Positions 46,230 to 58,282 of a stretch of 64,000 nucleotides of DNA are shown here, piece after piece (the first letter of the stretch is position 1; each line of letters opens with the position of its first letter). Position numbers and translations under genes: made by a program. The stretch lies in the NCBI GenBank assembly GCA_032433765.1, contig JAVIAB010000059.1, positions 58,504,103-58,568,102 of the forward strand, written 5' to 3'. The notes below the pieces were generated by a model. It was given only the letters and a program-made list of their open reading frames with translations. It was not told the origin of the DNA and searched no databases. This DNA is from Megaustenia siamemsis. Its lineage: Eukaryota; Mollusca; Gastropoda; Stylommatophora; Ariophantidae.

Positions 46230-47030
46230 TACCAGGACTTTCAGTCACGGCGTATCCGCTAGCAAGATGATTATCCACGGAATTTTACAGTAACTTTAAA
46301 AAAAGGGGCAGAGCTATTAACTGTGGGATTCAATCAATCCCCATGGACATAATGACACCTATATTTTATTAGACATGGTCACACTTATCTCTGACCACTT
46401 GTCATTTTTTTTCTATGTATCCTTATAAGCATCTCGCTTTCTCTCTTTGTCACCACCTCCATTAATTTGTTTATATATCCCCTATTACCCCACTAAAAAT
46501 TCTGACAACTTTATTATATATTTTCTATGTATTCTATATAATCAACTAATAATTAATATTCTTCCTACATGTCTTAGCGGCAGACTATCAATTTTTCTTT
46601 ACCTTCCCCTATATAAAACCTTTGCGGTTAACAAATCAAGCCTGAAAACCTCCTACCGGAGCTAAAAAAAACTCTTACCACTTTTCATAATGCTATATTT
46701 ATCCCAAATAAGCAAGGGGTGTATTTTGTATAAGTCTTTGCGGCAGTCTATTTCATATTTTCTTTTATAAAACCTTGGCGTCGTGTAAATCTAAACTGAA
46801 AACCTCATACTCCGCTAAAAAAAAAACTCTACCATTGTTCATATTTCTCTATATAGACTATACAATAAAGGGAAAATGCATGTTTTTCCTATGTCGGTGC
46901 GGAATACCTAAGTTGATTCAACTGCAATACTTACCTCAAGCCCCATATTTTTCCATCGATCAGTTTTGGCTCACTGTTATCCTTATTATATCTTCACTAT
47001 CTTTACCACTCCTACTCCCATCCCCTCACA
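46230..47030. other. No recognised feature; AT-rich
   Basis: A degenerate direct repeat shows in TTATAAAACCTT..GCG and CTGAAAACCTC (about 46600-46650 and 46765-46810). Nothing else seen. Confidence 0.4.
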
Positions 47031-47039
47031 GTCCGCCCC

Positions 47040-47393
47040 TTATTCTTCTACTTCTTCTTTCCTTCCTTATTTGCCTTTCGAGGAGAGATATAATTTGCGG
47101 TCTTTTGCTTTTTTGTTCGCCTCTGCTGCTGTTATGGTTCCTAATGCTTCTAATATTTCATCCATCCATCTATTCCGAAGTCGACCCTTGGGTCTGGTGT
47201 TCTCGCAACGTTTATTGAGGGCTCGTTGTGTTGTGTTTTCATTACTCTGCCTTGTCACGTGGCCAAACATTTTTATTTGTTGATTCTTTATATATACTTT
47301 ATGGGGTTGGGAGAGGGGGGGGTGGAGGTAAAAAGGGGGGGGGGGATCTATTCTATTCCTAGATTTTTTCTCATTTCTTCGTTTCTCATCTTA

Positions 47394-47444
<51 letters not shown>

Positions 47445-47765
47445 GATCAGGACTCAATCAGAGTATGATTCCAGGCTCTCACATGAAGTCAGCTATCAGG
47501 TTAAGTGTGTTGATCGCCCCCACAGACAAAACATCGCAATTAGAGTCTGCCAGATCCTCTCCGAGTGAACACCCGTTAATACGTTGCACTGTGTTCTGCG
47601 CCAGTAGCCCAGTGCATCCGATTTCAGCCAGCATTTTATTCAGGCTTGCTTTCCTTTGCCTTTGATTGTCCCCAATCTTCCTGCAAGGCAGCAGATGATC
47701 TTTTCTGTAGGGGGATTATCTTATCTTTCAATCTGTTTTCTGTCATTCGTCTGACACATTTCATA
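47040..47765 (-). mobile_element. LINE family D, 3' part, split by R6
   Basis: Complement matches the end of family D (KGRLRNRWMDEILEALGTIT and the (GAA)n tail at 47042-47055). It passes a G run at 47313-47346, and after the R6 insertion resumes at 47718 with the RRMTGN region. Confidence 0.8.
47400..47717 (-). mobile_element. R6 retroposon with (GA)n tail and TSD
   Basis: Body 47443-47717 is the complement of 42790-43045; the tail is (CT)n at 47400-47441. ATCTTATCTTTC at 47388-47399 and 47718-47729 is a 12 bp TSD. This proves R6 moves by retroposition and that the GA tract is part of its 3' end. Confidence 0.85.
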
Positions 47766-48239
47766 TCAGTCCGTACCTAAATCACCAAGAATCCATTAAA
47801 ATAAAATGTTACCCCTATATCCTTCCGATACCATTCCGTATTCTAAAAATCCATTAAAATTAATCCCCAACAGACACACTAACAACTCCATTTAATTAGA
47901 CAAGATCACATTTATCTATAACCATTATCACGTGCTCTCTATATATACACTACGTGAACCGTTGCGCAGGATCGACAACCCATTGATCACTTTTCATATT
48001 TTGTCTTTATAAAACATAAGCGGCAGGGGCCAAAACCCATGCGTATGACCGCTCCATTGACCACCTGTTTTTTCATTTGTCTACATTTGATTATTTTATC
48101 TTCAATCCTCAACGCCAACACTAAGAGTCGTTGTAAGACACACTAAAATAATGAAATCACTAAAATCTGTCAACACTAATACCCCTGCCTCCAATAATAA
48201 TATATACATACATATATATGATCAATAAATTACCGTCAA

Positions 48240-48445
48240 AGTGAGCCAAAATCCTCCATATCCCGTTATAGTCAGTCAAAATCCATTAAACTCTCGACTA
48301 AATCCCCCAAATCCAACCAAAATAACCAAAAACTCCATTAAAACCAGCCAAAATCTGTTTAAAATCCCACCAAAAAAATCCAGTAACCCAAAATCCGCCA
48401 AAGTTCCACAAAAATCACACAAAATACCTTTAAATCGCATCATAA
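48240..48445. repeat. CCAAAATC-rich simple repeat
   Basis: Loose repetition of CAAAATCC/CCATTAAAA words; it continues on the far side of the SINE (48815-48900). The wider 47770-48240 stretch is pyrimidine-rich without a gene. Confidence 0.6.
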
Positions 48446-48814
48446 AAAAAAGTAAAGTAAAGTACCCCCCGTCACGCCGAGTGGCGTATAGGGAAATATG
48501 GTGTTAGTGACCCTATATTTTACAGACCTTCAGCACATGATTTTTGGGGTAATGTGGTCGGTATTACGCCCGTGCTGCTTTTACTTTCCCAGAAGAAATC
48601 CGGTACCCATTTAAGGCTGGGTGAACCCGGAGCCGTCGGTTGGGATCGAACCCTACCCCTTGTCCGTAGTAGTCCAGTTCACTAACCACTGAGCTATCGC
48701 GGCTCCTACTAATTTTTAGGGAATTAGTAAAACCCAGGTGTCCTCGCCAGGGTACGAACCCCGGCTGTTGCCGTGGTAAGCCAACCGCCTATCGATTGCG
48801 CTAACCGGACACCC
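48446..48814 (-). mobile_element. Dimeric tRNA-SINE (SINE2 head + SINE1) with TSD
   Basis: Leftward: complete SINE2 head (GGGTGTCCGGTTAGCGCAAT, B box GGTTCGTACCC), linker ACTAATTCCCTAAAAATTAGT, complete SINE1 head, central domain, hairpin and T-rich tail. TAAATCGCATCATAA at 48431-48445 and 48815-48829 is a 15 bp TSD outside the dimer, and there is none between the two parts. Confidence 0.92.
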
Positions 48815-49288
48815 TAAATCGCATCATAATCCATTTAAAACCGTCCAAAATCACCAAAAATCTCACAAAAAATAACCAAAATTACACAGGGACGCACCGA
48901 TTATCGCCACAAACACAAGGACAACGACATTTATTAGACAAGCACACAATTATCTCTGAACACTGTTCATCTTTTCTGTAGACATCCCTAAAAGACCGTT
49001 GCCCAACCCTCATCTTTTTCCATCGATCACTTTGGGTTCAATATTATGTTTATTATATCTTCTCTGTCTTTACCACCCCTCGGCCTCCCTCTACTATCCA
49101 ATCCGATACGATTACCCCATAATCCACTAAAAAGTCATTAAAATGCACTTTTAAAAAAATCAGTCGGTATCACCTTTTACCATCAAGCCGCCCCCTCCGC
49201 CTCTACAACACAACCACCCTCTTCCATCCATTAATATTACATTAAATTACAGTAAAATGTAATAAATCGGTCAGGTATGGTTCGACTA

Positions 49289-49874
49289 ACGTTTCAAATA
49301 CTTGGGCAATAATAACATCAGATGGAAGATGCACCACAGAAATAAAGAGCAGAATAGCTCAGGCCAAAATAGCATTTCAGAAAATGAAAAATATCTTATG
49401 CAACAAATCTAATTCAATAAAAATGAGAAAGAGAGTTCATCGGTGCTATATAGAACCAATTCTGACCTATGGAAGCGAATCATGGACAGGAGACAAACAA
49501 ATGAAAAGACGATTAGAGGCCACACAGATGGAATTTCTCAGAAGAATGTTGAAAGTTCCCTGGACAGCTAAAAAGACCAATGAGGAAGTTCTCAAAGAGG
49601 CCAACACAAAAAGGGAGCTCTTAAAAAACATCAGAAAGAAGCAATCAACATTTTTCGGGCACATCATGAGAAGAGGAAAGTTGGAATACTTGGTTACAAC
49701 TGGCAAAATAAAAGGAAAGAGAGATCGCGGGCGACAAAGAGAGAAAATACTGGATAGCTTGGTGTCATGGCATGGAAAACAGTCAACAACAGAACTGATA
49801 CGTTGCACTGTAGATAGAAGATTGTGGAGGGACATGATCACCTACGCCAACCGGTATGGCACATGATGATGATG
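49289..49874 (+). mobile_element. LINE family A, clean 3' copy with TSD
   Basis: 586 bp. An open frame 49384-49866 encodes YIEPILTYGSESWTGDKQMK, FLRRMLKVPWTAKKTNEEVL, KKQSTFFGHIMRRGKLEYLV and the C-terminus. Ends in (GAT)n. ATGGTTCGACTA at 49277-49288 and 49875-49886 is a 12 bp TSD. Confidence 0.9.
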
Positions 49875-50224
49875 ATGGTTCGACTATCACCTTTTTTCCA
49901 CCAAGCCACCCCTTCTGAACATACAATCCCACCACCTTTCTCCCCCTACCAAACCTCTCCTTCCGCCTCTTTATATCCAATTAAAATTCATTAAAATGCA
50001 ATTTAAAAAAAAATAATTTTTTCGGTCAGAAATGGTTCTTACATTTATTCATCTATGTTTCTCACACTATCCCTACCAATCACATACTTGTACCTTCCCT
50101 CCCCACACATACATGGAGCCAATGGAGCTCCATGAAGGGGGCTCCACTTTCTGTGTGCCGTTTGTGATACTTTACTACTTTTGCTTGTTACACCCTATTA
50201 CTTGGTTGGTTATTTGGTTATGGA

Positions 50225-50620
50225 AGGCCCCGGTATCACTGAAAACGAATTAAAATCCATAATAGCTCAGCCACCCGTGCCAGCGTAATCATCCGAATCT
50301 CATCTCCCAAACAAAGAAAGTTAACTGTAGTCCCCATCGTAGCAGTCTCAGCACACGCCAAAAGACATAAGGCGAAACTGCGCAGAAAGTGAACACAGCC
50401 AACTTTTCCCTGTCATATGATATCATCATTCATCGAAAGCAATTGGAATATCGAAACATGATCAAAGCGGATGAGACACACATCTCACGGTGTGCACAGA
50501 GCACTTAACTCAGTAGCTCCTGCAAAAAGCCGGACTTGGAATATGAGGAAACTGCAACAAGGAACACTTTTCATGCATAGCCTTCAAGTGTTCCCGCCAC
50601 CTATCCACCATATACGGGAG
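50225..50620 (-). repeat. Dispersed repeat R5, second copy
   Basis: Inverse of 40255-40690. Confidence 0.65.
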
Positions 50621-50629
50621 TTCACGTCC

Positions 50630-51430
50630 TCTTGAAAATGATGATCGTCATATTTTTTAAAAATGTAGAGCGCTTGATGATGTTAGGCCATCGTTGTTGA
50701 CTCCAATTCCGAACATATAGACACACAGTTAATCGTCAGATTATCCCCGTCGCACATCAAACAACTGACCGTAAGATTAGCGTACGGCCGGTCTAGGGAT
50801 ATACGATGAACCATTATAATGACGTAGCACACAAAAAAAGTCGTACACACAATTTCTCTCCCTTTCGATTTCTGATTACTCTAGTAAAAGCAGACTAAGA
50901 CAAACAAAACACTGTGCAAATTCCGTAAAGAAATAAAACTGCGGCTGACGAAGTAGTTTACATTGATAAGTAACATGGAAATAACTTGCGTCAAGGAATT
51001 CCAATAACGACCATGAACATCACCAATGTGACGTACAGCGCAGATCAAGTCTGACGTTGGAAGGTCGCATTCACAACACTTGATTTATCAAAACTTGACT
51101 GTTGCCGGCGTACAACATCATTTTAGCGGCGCAGTTGTAATAAGAAGATCATCACTTTTACTTTAACACAGAAAAGTACAACGGAGAGCCGAAATTAATC
51201 AAATCCCGAATGCGCTTACTGCAGCGATCAAGAGAATGTGACCTAGATCCCACCATCTTTACAACGAAAGTCCACCCTATTACTTACTCCCTCCTACCAG
51301 CTTTACCGCAGCACTGCAATTATTTTCCTGTTCCTAATCTCTTATTGTACAATCTCGTTCCATCTTGCCTCTGCATTTTGTCTTTTGTCATTACTATTTC
51401 CTCTGGAGACAGAACAATTACCAGCCTAAG
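50630..51430. other. No recognised feature
   Basis: Non-repetitive at the level I can see; no convincing coding frame. Confidence 0.4.
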
Positions 51431-51434
51431 TTTT

Positions 51435-52240
51435 GGCGGATGGTATAGATAGACTGCTTGGCAGGACATCAGAGTTCAAAGAACTCGTACAAAGCCTGAA
51501 CAGCACAGCAAAATCTTACGGAATGGAGATCAATGTCGACGAAACCAAATTAATGACAAGTAAGACAGTATGAAGTAGAAAACCTTTAGATGGAGAAATT
51601 TTAGAAGAGGTCAGCAAATGTAAATACCTTAGCTCTATTGTCGATGATGAAGGATCAAGAAGTAATATCCAGAATAAAACAGGCGATGGTAGCTATGACA
51701 AGACTTAATCGTGCATGGAAAAACAAAAACATCTACTTTACAACGAAGATCAAACTATTACGAGCATTTGTTACATTTGCATTTATGCATACCTGTGGAA
51801 ACGTGGACACTTACTGCTTATCTCCAAAGAAGAATATAGGCGTTGGAGATGAAATGGTATAGCAAGATATACACATATCATTAAAAAAAAACATATCACA
51901 ATTTTGAAATGCGTGAAAGAATCCAACAATACATTGGACCAATAAAAGACCTATTGTCACTAATCGAAGAGCGGAAACTGACCTGGTAGGGACTCATCAT
52001 ACGGTCCACAGGCCTTGCCAAAAACATTCTGCAAGGCACAGTTCCAGACAAAAGAAGACAGGGAGGACAAAAGAAAAGATGGGTGGATAGCATCAGAGAA
52101 TGGACATGAATTCTTTCGGTGTGTCACAGAGAGCTGCTCTAAATCGTGACAATTGAAGCAAATTGTGAACGTGTCAGCTATGGTGCCCCAAAGACTGACA
52201 AGGTAACGGGATAACTGATTGAGTAACTGAATGATTTCCA
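51435..52240 (+). mobile_element. LINE family G, highly decayed
   Basis: Frames in succession give LLGRTSEFKELVQSLNSTAK, SYGMEINVDETKLM, EVISRIKQAMVAMTRLNRAW, KNKNIYFTTKIKLLRAFV, then GKRRQGGQKKRW-like and DSIREWT-like words. This is the order of a common RTE-like LINE C-terminal half. Many stops and frame changes. Confidence 0.7.
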
Positions 52241-52599
52241 CATAATAAGGTTATGATGTTCCATGAATTCAAAATACAAGAATGTGTATGTAAAGAAATA
52301 ATAATATTGTCGTGTTTTTATTTGCAGTCGCAGCGTATTCCGGTCAACTCAGGACTATGGCGGATATTTAAATTTCACAACTCATTAACTGTTTGTTTTT
52401 AGTTTTCATTTGATAAATCTAATGTAAATACTGAACAAAGTACATACAAATAATATAAGTATAATTTGATAGATGCCACACCATTTCAACAAATGTAAGT
52501 AAATCAGAGCTAACAAGGCCGGGTGACAAAACGATTTTATCGATTTATGGAATGGTATGATAACAGTTCCGGGTAAATCGTCTAATTAGAAGACAGAGG

Positions 52600-52915
52600 T
52601 AATGTGGGACTGGTTGTCTCCAGGCAAGAAGCCGTTTTCGACACAGAGAGGTTGTGAGTTCAAATCCCGGTTGGGCTTTTTATTTGTGATTTTTCTCCGC
52701 GGCAACCACCCCTGGTCTCAGCAGCGCTGCCCAGCTTAAAACGTCAATTACTCATCGACATAAAAAAAAATATGAGTACTTTTGAAGTTGGCGTTATCTG
52801 CCTGTTCGGCGAGGGACCCCTGTGCACACGGCTGCCACGAAAAAAACGAATTAACACGCAAAATTTAGTTCCTAGTCTCTAGGGACTCCGCTAGTGGTGA
52901 AAACTGGCGAACGAC

Positions 52916-52954
<39 letters not shown>
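52600..52954 (+). mobile_element. SINE3 copy with A tail
   Basis: Head GGGACTGGTTGTCTCCAGGC, body, 3' end GACTCCGCTAGTGG..GGCGAACGACC and a 38 nt A run (52917-52954). Confidence 0.85.
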
Positions 52955-52955
<1 letters not shown>

Positions 52956-52956
<1 letters not shown>

Positions 52957-53235
52957 CTGAGGCAAGGCGCCTGACATAAAAAGACCTGGAAGTTGTCAGT
53001 GACTCATAGCTGATGGCTTGTGCAAGGATCGTTGAACCTCTTCGTAATGTCTCTACAGACTAACCAGTCTAGTCTGACCAAGCTAATAGGGATCGAAGAG
53101 GGCGGGCAACCCTATACTCAAAAATGGCGTGCTGAAGTCGGATGTATAGGGCCGAAAGGCACAAATATCACAGTTTTGGTGCAACCCTCACACAACGGAC
53201 TATACATACACATAACACCCTTTCAACGACGAATG
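52956..53235 (-). repeat. Dispersed repeat R1, inverted copy
   Basis: Complement of 39770-40050 (TGGAAGTTGTCAGTGACTC, GGGCCGAAAGGC). It starts right after the SINE3 A run. Confidence 0.6.
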
Positions 53236-53679
53236 ACGAAAATGGTCAATAAATTCCTTTAGTAGTTATCCGGTGAACGTCAGAAAAAAAAAGATTAAAA
53301 AAAAGAGTAAAAAATCAGATGCCTTTAATCAACTCCTATCCTGAAGAGGGCCAGTGCTCATTTTGTCTTACTCTTTCAGCGGGGTAGAGGGGGCAAAAGT
53401 TGGTGGTGGTGTGAGATATAGATCAACATCGCGTGACATCATCAGAGGTGAAACCAAAACAGTTGTTTATGCAATATGTGTGTAGTGCTATGGCGAAAAG
53501 CTCCTGTATAAATAAATAAATACATACATACATACTTGTAATGTCTTATAAAAACAACAACATTATTTACAAACCCACATGAACTGAGATAAATATAAAT
53601 TTAAGACAATGCGTCGTATTATTTAAACTGTTTTATTTATTACTTAGTTCACATTTTTAATTTGCTCTTTTAAAAAAAG

Positions 53680-54845
53680 AGTAGAGGTTACCTCCTTACC
53701 TTGCTAGGTGTATGGGAAACGTGCTGTTTGTGTCCATATTTTTATAGGACCACTGTGCATCTTTGGGTGATGTGGTCGGTATCACGCCAGGCCGGGTTTC
53801 ATCATCATCATGTGCCATACCGGTTGGCATAGGCGATCATGTCCTTTCACAATCTTCTATCTACAGTGCATTGTATCAGTACTGTTGTTGACTGTTTTCC
53901 ATGCCATGACACCAAGCTATCCAGTTTTTTCTCTCTTTGTCGTCCGCGATCTCTCTTTCCTTTTATTCTGCCAGTTGTGACCAAGTATTCCAACTTTCCT
54001 CTTCTCATTATGTGCCCGAAAAAAAATATTGATTGTTTCTTTCTGATGTTTTTTAAGAGTTCCCTTTTTGTGTTGGTCTCTTTGAGAATTTCTTCATTGG
54101 TCTTTTTAGCTGCCCAGGGAACTTTCAACATTCTTCTGAGAAATCCCATCTCTGTGGCCTCTAATCGTCTTTTCATTTGTTTGTCTACTGTCCATGATTC
54201 GCTTCCATAAGTCAGAATTGATTCTATATAGCACCGATGAACTCTCTTTCTCACTTCTATTGACATTATTTTTTGCATATGATATTTTTCATTTTCTGAA
54301 ATGCTATTTTGGCCTAAACTATTCTGCTTTTTATTTCTGTGTTGCATCTTCCATCTGCTGATGTTATTATTGTGCCCAAGTTTTGGACGCAATGCACTTG
54401 TTTCAGATTTGTCCTATTAATTTTTATGCTGCATGATGGTGATGATTGTTTCTTTGATATCACCATTACTTCTGTTTTCTTACTATTCAGACTGGTAACC
54501 TTTTTGTTGCTTTCTTTTACTATTATGTCTATCATTTCTTGTAGCTCATTCTTTGTCTCTGCTATTAAGACTGTGTTATCCGCATATCGCAAATTATTTA
54601 TGTTGTGGCCGTTGACTTCAATTCCTTTTTTTTTTATCGAACCGACAAGGCTCCGAGGTTCACCCAAATATATATTTTTTTTCTGGGAAGTCAAGGTCGG
54701 CTTTACTTCCCTGAAAAATCTCTGTTTGGGTGGACCCGGAGCCTTGTCAATCCGATAAAAAAATCCGCCACTGCTGGGGATCAAACCCTAATCCTTCTCC
54801 TTCTTTTAGCCACTAGAATATTTTTTTCATAGCGATCACCCGTTA
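53680..54845 (-). mobile_element. Old SINE1-like element split by LINE A
   Basis: 53680-53800 matches the SINE1 3' half and 54627-54845 its 5' half (head GGGTTTGATCCCCAGC), both leftward. The break falls at the same point in both (after GGGAAGTAAAGC). Within the right part, 54634-54695 and 54700-54757 form an inverted repeat. Confidence 0.6.
53801..54626 (-). mobile_element. LINE family A, RT part, catalytic box mutated
   Basis: Minus strand encodes VNGHNINNLRYADNTVLIAE (YADN, 54575-54586), then ITSADGRCNTEIKSRI. In a second frame come YGSESWTVDKQMKRRLEATE and FLRRMLKVPWAAKKTNEEIL to the end. Tail (ATC)n at left. Confidence 0.85.
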
Positions 54846-55234
54846 AATTGGCCTGAATGTGTTGTACCGCTTGACTACACTTTCGACCCGACACCTCCGT
54901 CATCTGAATGGTTTAATTTGCGTCCAACTCTTTTCATTTAATTCACTAGAATTATTTATGTAAATATCATAATCACGAAGAGCATATTTACAAGTAAACA
55001 AAGGTAAGGAAGAACTAGAAGAAGATGGCTGCAAAATATTTACCGGCGAGCTAGGACTGATTGCTGCATTCGCTGGACATTCTTGGGAATCAAGTTTCAA
55101 TCGGTTCAAGCAGCTAGATGATGATAATGATTGCGCTGTAGCTAGATGTCAAAACATGCAAATTTCCAGCATTTGCCAAATTTAGAAAAGAAAGAAAGAT
55201 ATTTAAAAACTTGCCTGAAATCATCTGGAATGAA

Positions 55235-55500
55235 GGGTGTCCGGTTAGCGCAATCGATAGGCGGTTGGCTTACCACGGCAACAGCCGGGGTTCGTACCCT
55301 GGCGAGGACACCTGGGTTTTACTAATTCCCTAAAAATTAGTACCTCTGAAGTCGGAGTAAATCTGCCTGCATGGCGAGGGGCATCCTGTAATGGGATAAA
55401 ACAGACTTTACACGCAAAATTCAGTCCCACAAAATTGAGTGGGTGGGACTTCGTCAGAGGTCAAAGCTGACGAAAACGAACGAACGAACGATCTGGAATG
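55235..55500 (+). mobile_element. Hybrid SINE: SINE2 head + SINE3 3' body
   Basis: 55236-55340 is the SINE2 head and linker, as in 48446-48814. From 55341 (ACCTCTGAAGTCGGAGT) it is SINE3 3' body to GACTTCGTCAGAGGTC and a tail of GAAC repeats (55475-55495). Confidence 0.85.
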
Positions 55501-55556
55501 AAAAAAAAATATTAAAAAAACGTAAGTCAAAGAAAAAAAACCAGCAATATTAAAAT

Positions 55557-56027
55557 GAGTCTATGTGATAGAAGTGAAAAAAAAGAGTTCATCGGTGCTA
55601 TATAGAACCACTTCTGACATATAGAAGCGAATAATGGACAGTAAACAAACAGATGAAAAGACAGCTAGAGGCTACAGAGATGGGATTTCTCAAAAGAATG
55701 TTGAAAGTTTTCTGGACATCTAACAGGATCAAAAAGGACATTCTCAAAGAGGCTAACACAAAAAGGGAGCTCTTTAAAATTATCAGAAAAAACAATAAAA
55801 ATTTTTTCAGGCACATAGTGAGAAGAGGAAAGTTGGAATACTTGGTTACAACTGGCAAAATACAAAGAAAGAGATATCGTGGACGACAAAAAGAGAAGAT
55901 ATTAGATAGTTTGGTGTCATGGCATGGAAAACAGTCAACAACAGAACAAATACGATGCACGATACGATAGAAGATTGTGGAAGGACATGATCGCCTACGA
56001 TAACCTGTATGGCACATAATGATGATG
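55557..56027 (+). mobile_element. LINE family A copy with TSD
   Basis: Encodes KRQLEATEMGFLKRMLKVFW, RRGKLEYLVTTGKIQRKRYR and more. Ends GGCACATAATGATGATG. AATATTAAAAT at 55546-55556 and 56028-56038 is an 11 bp TSD. Confidence 0.85.
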
Positions 56028-56129
56028 AATATTAAAATACAGTAAAAAGTAAAATATCATGAAATATGCACAAAATGGTCAGCTGCAACTGGATTGGTAG
56101 TGGTCAACGATTTATAGTTGACTGGATCA

Positions 56130-56785
56130 CAATAAGAAAACACTCAAAACCTACAAGTGGATATCAAAATTGAAGGAATAGACCTGGAGACAGTTCAGAA
56201 CTACAACTACCTTGGACAAACTATAACCAGTGATGGAAAATGCACAACTGAAATAAACAAGAGAATAGGTATGGCAAAAAGTAATTTTAATGCCATGAAG
56301 AACATACTAACATCAAAACAAATAACACAAGGCTAAAAACTAAGAATAGCAAATTGTTACATCTTCTCAATATTCCAATATGGTGCAGAAACATGGACAT
56401 TTGACAAGAAAACAGAACAGAGAATTGAAGCCTTTGAAATGCGGATATATAGAAGAATAGGTAGAATTCGATGGAAGGAAAAGAAACAAACGGTGAAATC
56501 TTAAAACAACTAAAAATGAAAATAGAACTACTAAGCACAATTCAAACAAGACAAATGCGATTTTTGGGCCATTCTAAAAGACACAACAGCCTACTGAAAG
56601 TAATCCTGGAGGGGAAAATACGAGGTAAAAGAGGCAGAGGCAGACCAAGACTAACATGGACAAGTAACATCAAAAGATGGACAAATCAGCCTATGACAAC
56701 CTGCACCATCAAAGCAAGGGACAGAGCAGAATGGCGCTCCATGGTAGCCAACCTTCGTTCCGGAGACGGCACTCGATGATGATGG
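56130..56785 (+). mobile_element. LINE family C copy
   Basis: Encodes the end of family C in two frames; the last (56471-56779) is open: MRFLGHSKRHNSLLKVILEG, RGRPRLTWTSNIKRWTNQPM. Tail GATGATGATGG. TGGATCA on both sides is a possible 7 bp TSD. Confidence 0.85.
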
Positions 56786-56924
56786 TGGATCAGGATCGGT
56801 AAATTAAAACTACTCACATCTACACTACTTTCCTGGTACGAGCCTGGAAACAAAGTAATCTAGGGTTCATCATCATCAAGTTGGCTGTCCTTTGCAGAAC
56901 GTTATATTCATCATAGCTCGTCGT

Positions 56925-57235
56925 GAGGGACTTGGTTGGCAAGACGCCGGCCTCGAGACAAGAGAGTTTTTTATTACACACCAGTTGCGATTTTTATTTA
57001 TGATTTCTCTCTGCGGCAACCACCAACCCTGGTCTCAGCAGCGAGGCCTGGCTTGAAACGTCAATTACTCATAGACGGAAAAAAAATATGGGTACTTCCG
57101 AAGTCGGAGTTGTCTGCCTATGCAGCGAGGGAACCCTGTGCACACGGCTGACAGCGAAAAATGGATTAACACGCAAAATTTAGTTCGTAGTCTCTGGGGA
57201 CTTCGTCAGAGGTCAAAGTTGGCGAACGAAAAAAA
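56925..57235 (+). mobile_element. SINE3 copy
   Basis: Head with TGGTTGGCAAGACGCCGGCC (B box damaged), body TGCGGCAACCACCAACCCTG, 3' end GACTTCGTCAGAGGTCAAAG, TTGGCGAACG and a short A run. Confidence 0.8.
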
Positions 57236-57254
57236 AATAGCTTGTCAAAAATAA

Positions 57255-57690
57255 TTCCTGTCTCTATCCAGATCTGCCACCACTTCTTCTGTTGTTATAC
57301 TCACGATCGTTTCACGTCTTGCATCCACCTTCGTCTTGGTCTGCCCTATCTAGCTTTACTGGAACCATGCCTTCCATTAATGTTCTTTCCAGTCCTCTGT
57401 GTTTCTTTACGTGGCAGTTTTATTTTAACTCTCTATGTAAGATGTTGTTTATAAACCAGTTCTTTCCAGCGCTTAAGTCTTTTTTAATATGTCTTCCTTA
57501 ACCACTTTTCATTATCCGAGGCATCTTATGAATTTTCTTCTGCAATTTGTTTCTAATGAACCAAATTTCTTTTCTTCTTTCTTGTTTGCGAGATTGTCCG
57601 TGATTCACAACCATATGTTGCTATGGGGAAAATATACGTCTTTTGTAGTTTTAATCTTGCTGCCTTGTTGGTAAAATGCCATATGTTCAT
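57255..57690 (-). mobile_element. Decayed RTE-like LINE (family K)
   Basis: On the complement, broken frames give words such as ATYGCESRTISQ near 57610, fitting the conserved YGCESWT block. Distant from the other families. Confidence 0.45.
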
Positions 57691-57925
57691 TATACATTTA
57701 GTTTTAACCTAGAGTTACCAGATAATAAAAAATAAAAGCAGGACATTTTGACAGAACAAAAAGGATTTTTCACACAAAAAAGTACACGATAATGTGGGTG
57801 GCTCTTATTTTCAACACATTTGTATAATAAGATAAATGCCGTGCAGGACAGACACCTTGAAAGCGGAACATGTCTGGCGAAATCCTGACGCCTAGTAACA
57901 ATATAGTAACCAGTTCAGTAAACGG

Positions 57926-57928
<3 letters not shown>

Positions 57929-57995
<67 letters not shown>
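57929..57995. repeat. (GA)n tract
   Basis: About 67 bp of GA. Confidence 0.95.
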
Positions 57996-57998
<3 letters not shown>

Positions 57999-58019
57999 CA
58001 TCTTATGATTTTCATTTGC

Positions 58020-58175
58020 GTTTAAGTGGGTGTGTAAGAAGACTTATCAACCAACATAGAACTGGAGTCGTCAGTCGCTGGACACTGCGGGAATTGCTGA
58101 GGAGGGGATCTGAGCACCTATGGACATGTTCGGAGTGCAATGATGATGACCCGCAAATAACTCAATAACTCAATT
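58020..58175 (+). mobile_element. LINE family I, 3' end
   Basis: GTGGGTGTGTAAGAAGACTT to GAGTGCAATGATGATGACCC, then the tail AATAACTCAATAACTCAAT. Same end as 3205-3375. Confidence 0.75.
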
Positions 58176-58282
58176 TGCGTTTTTACAGTTAGTGTGAATG
58201 GCTTCCAATAACTGCAGACATACAAATAAGATTGTGTTTGCAAACATCTTATCACTATTTAAGTCTGTCTTACCATATAATA

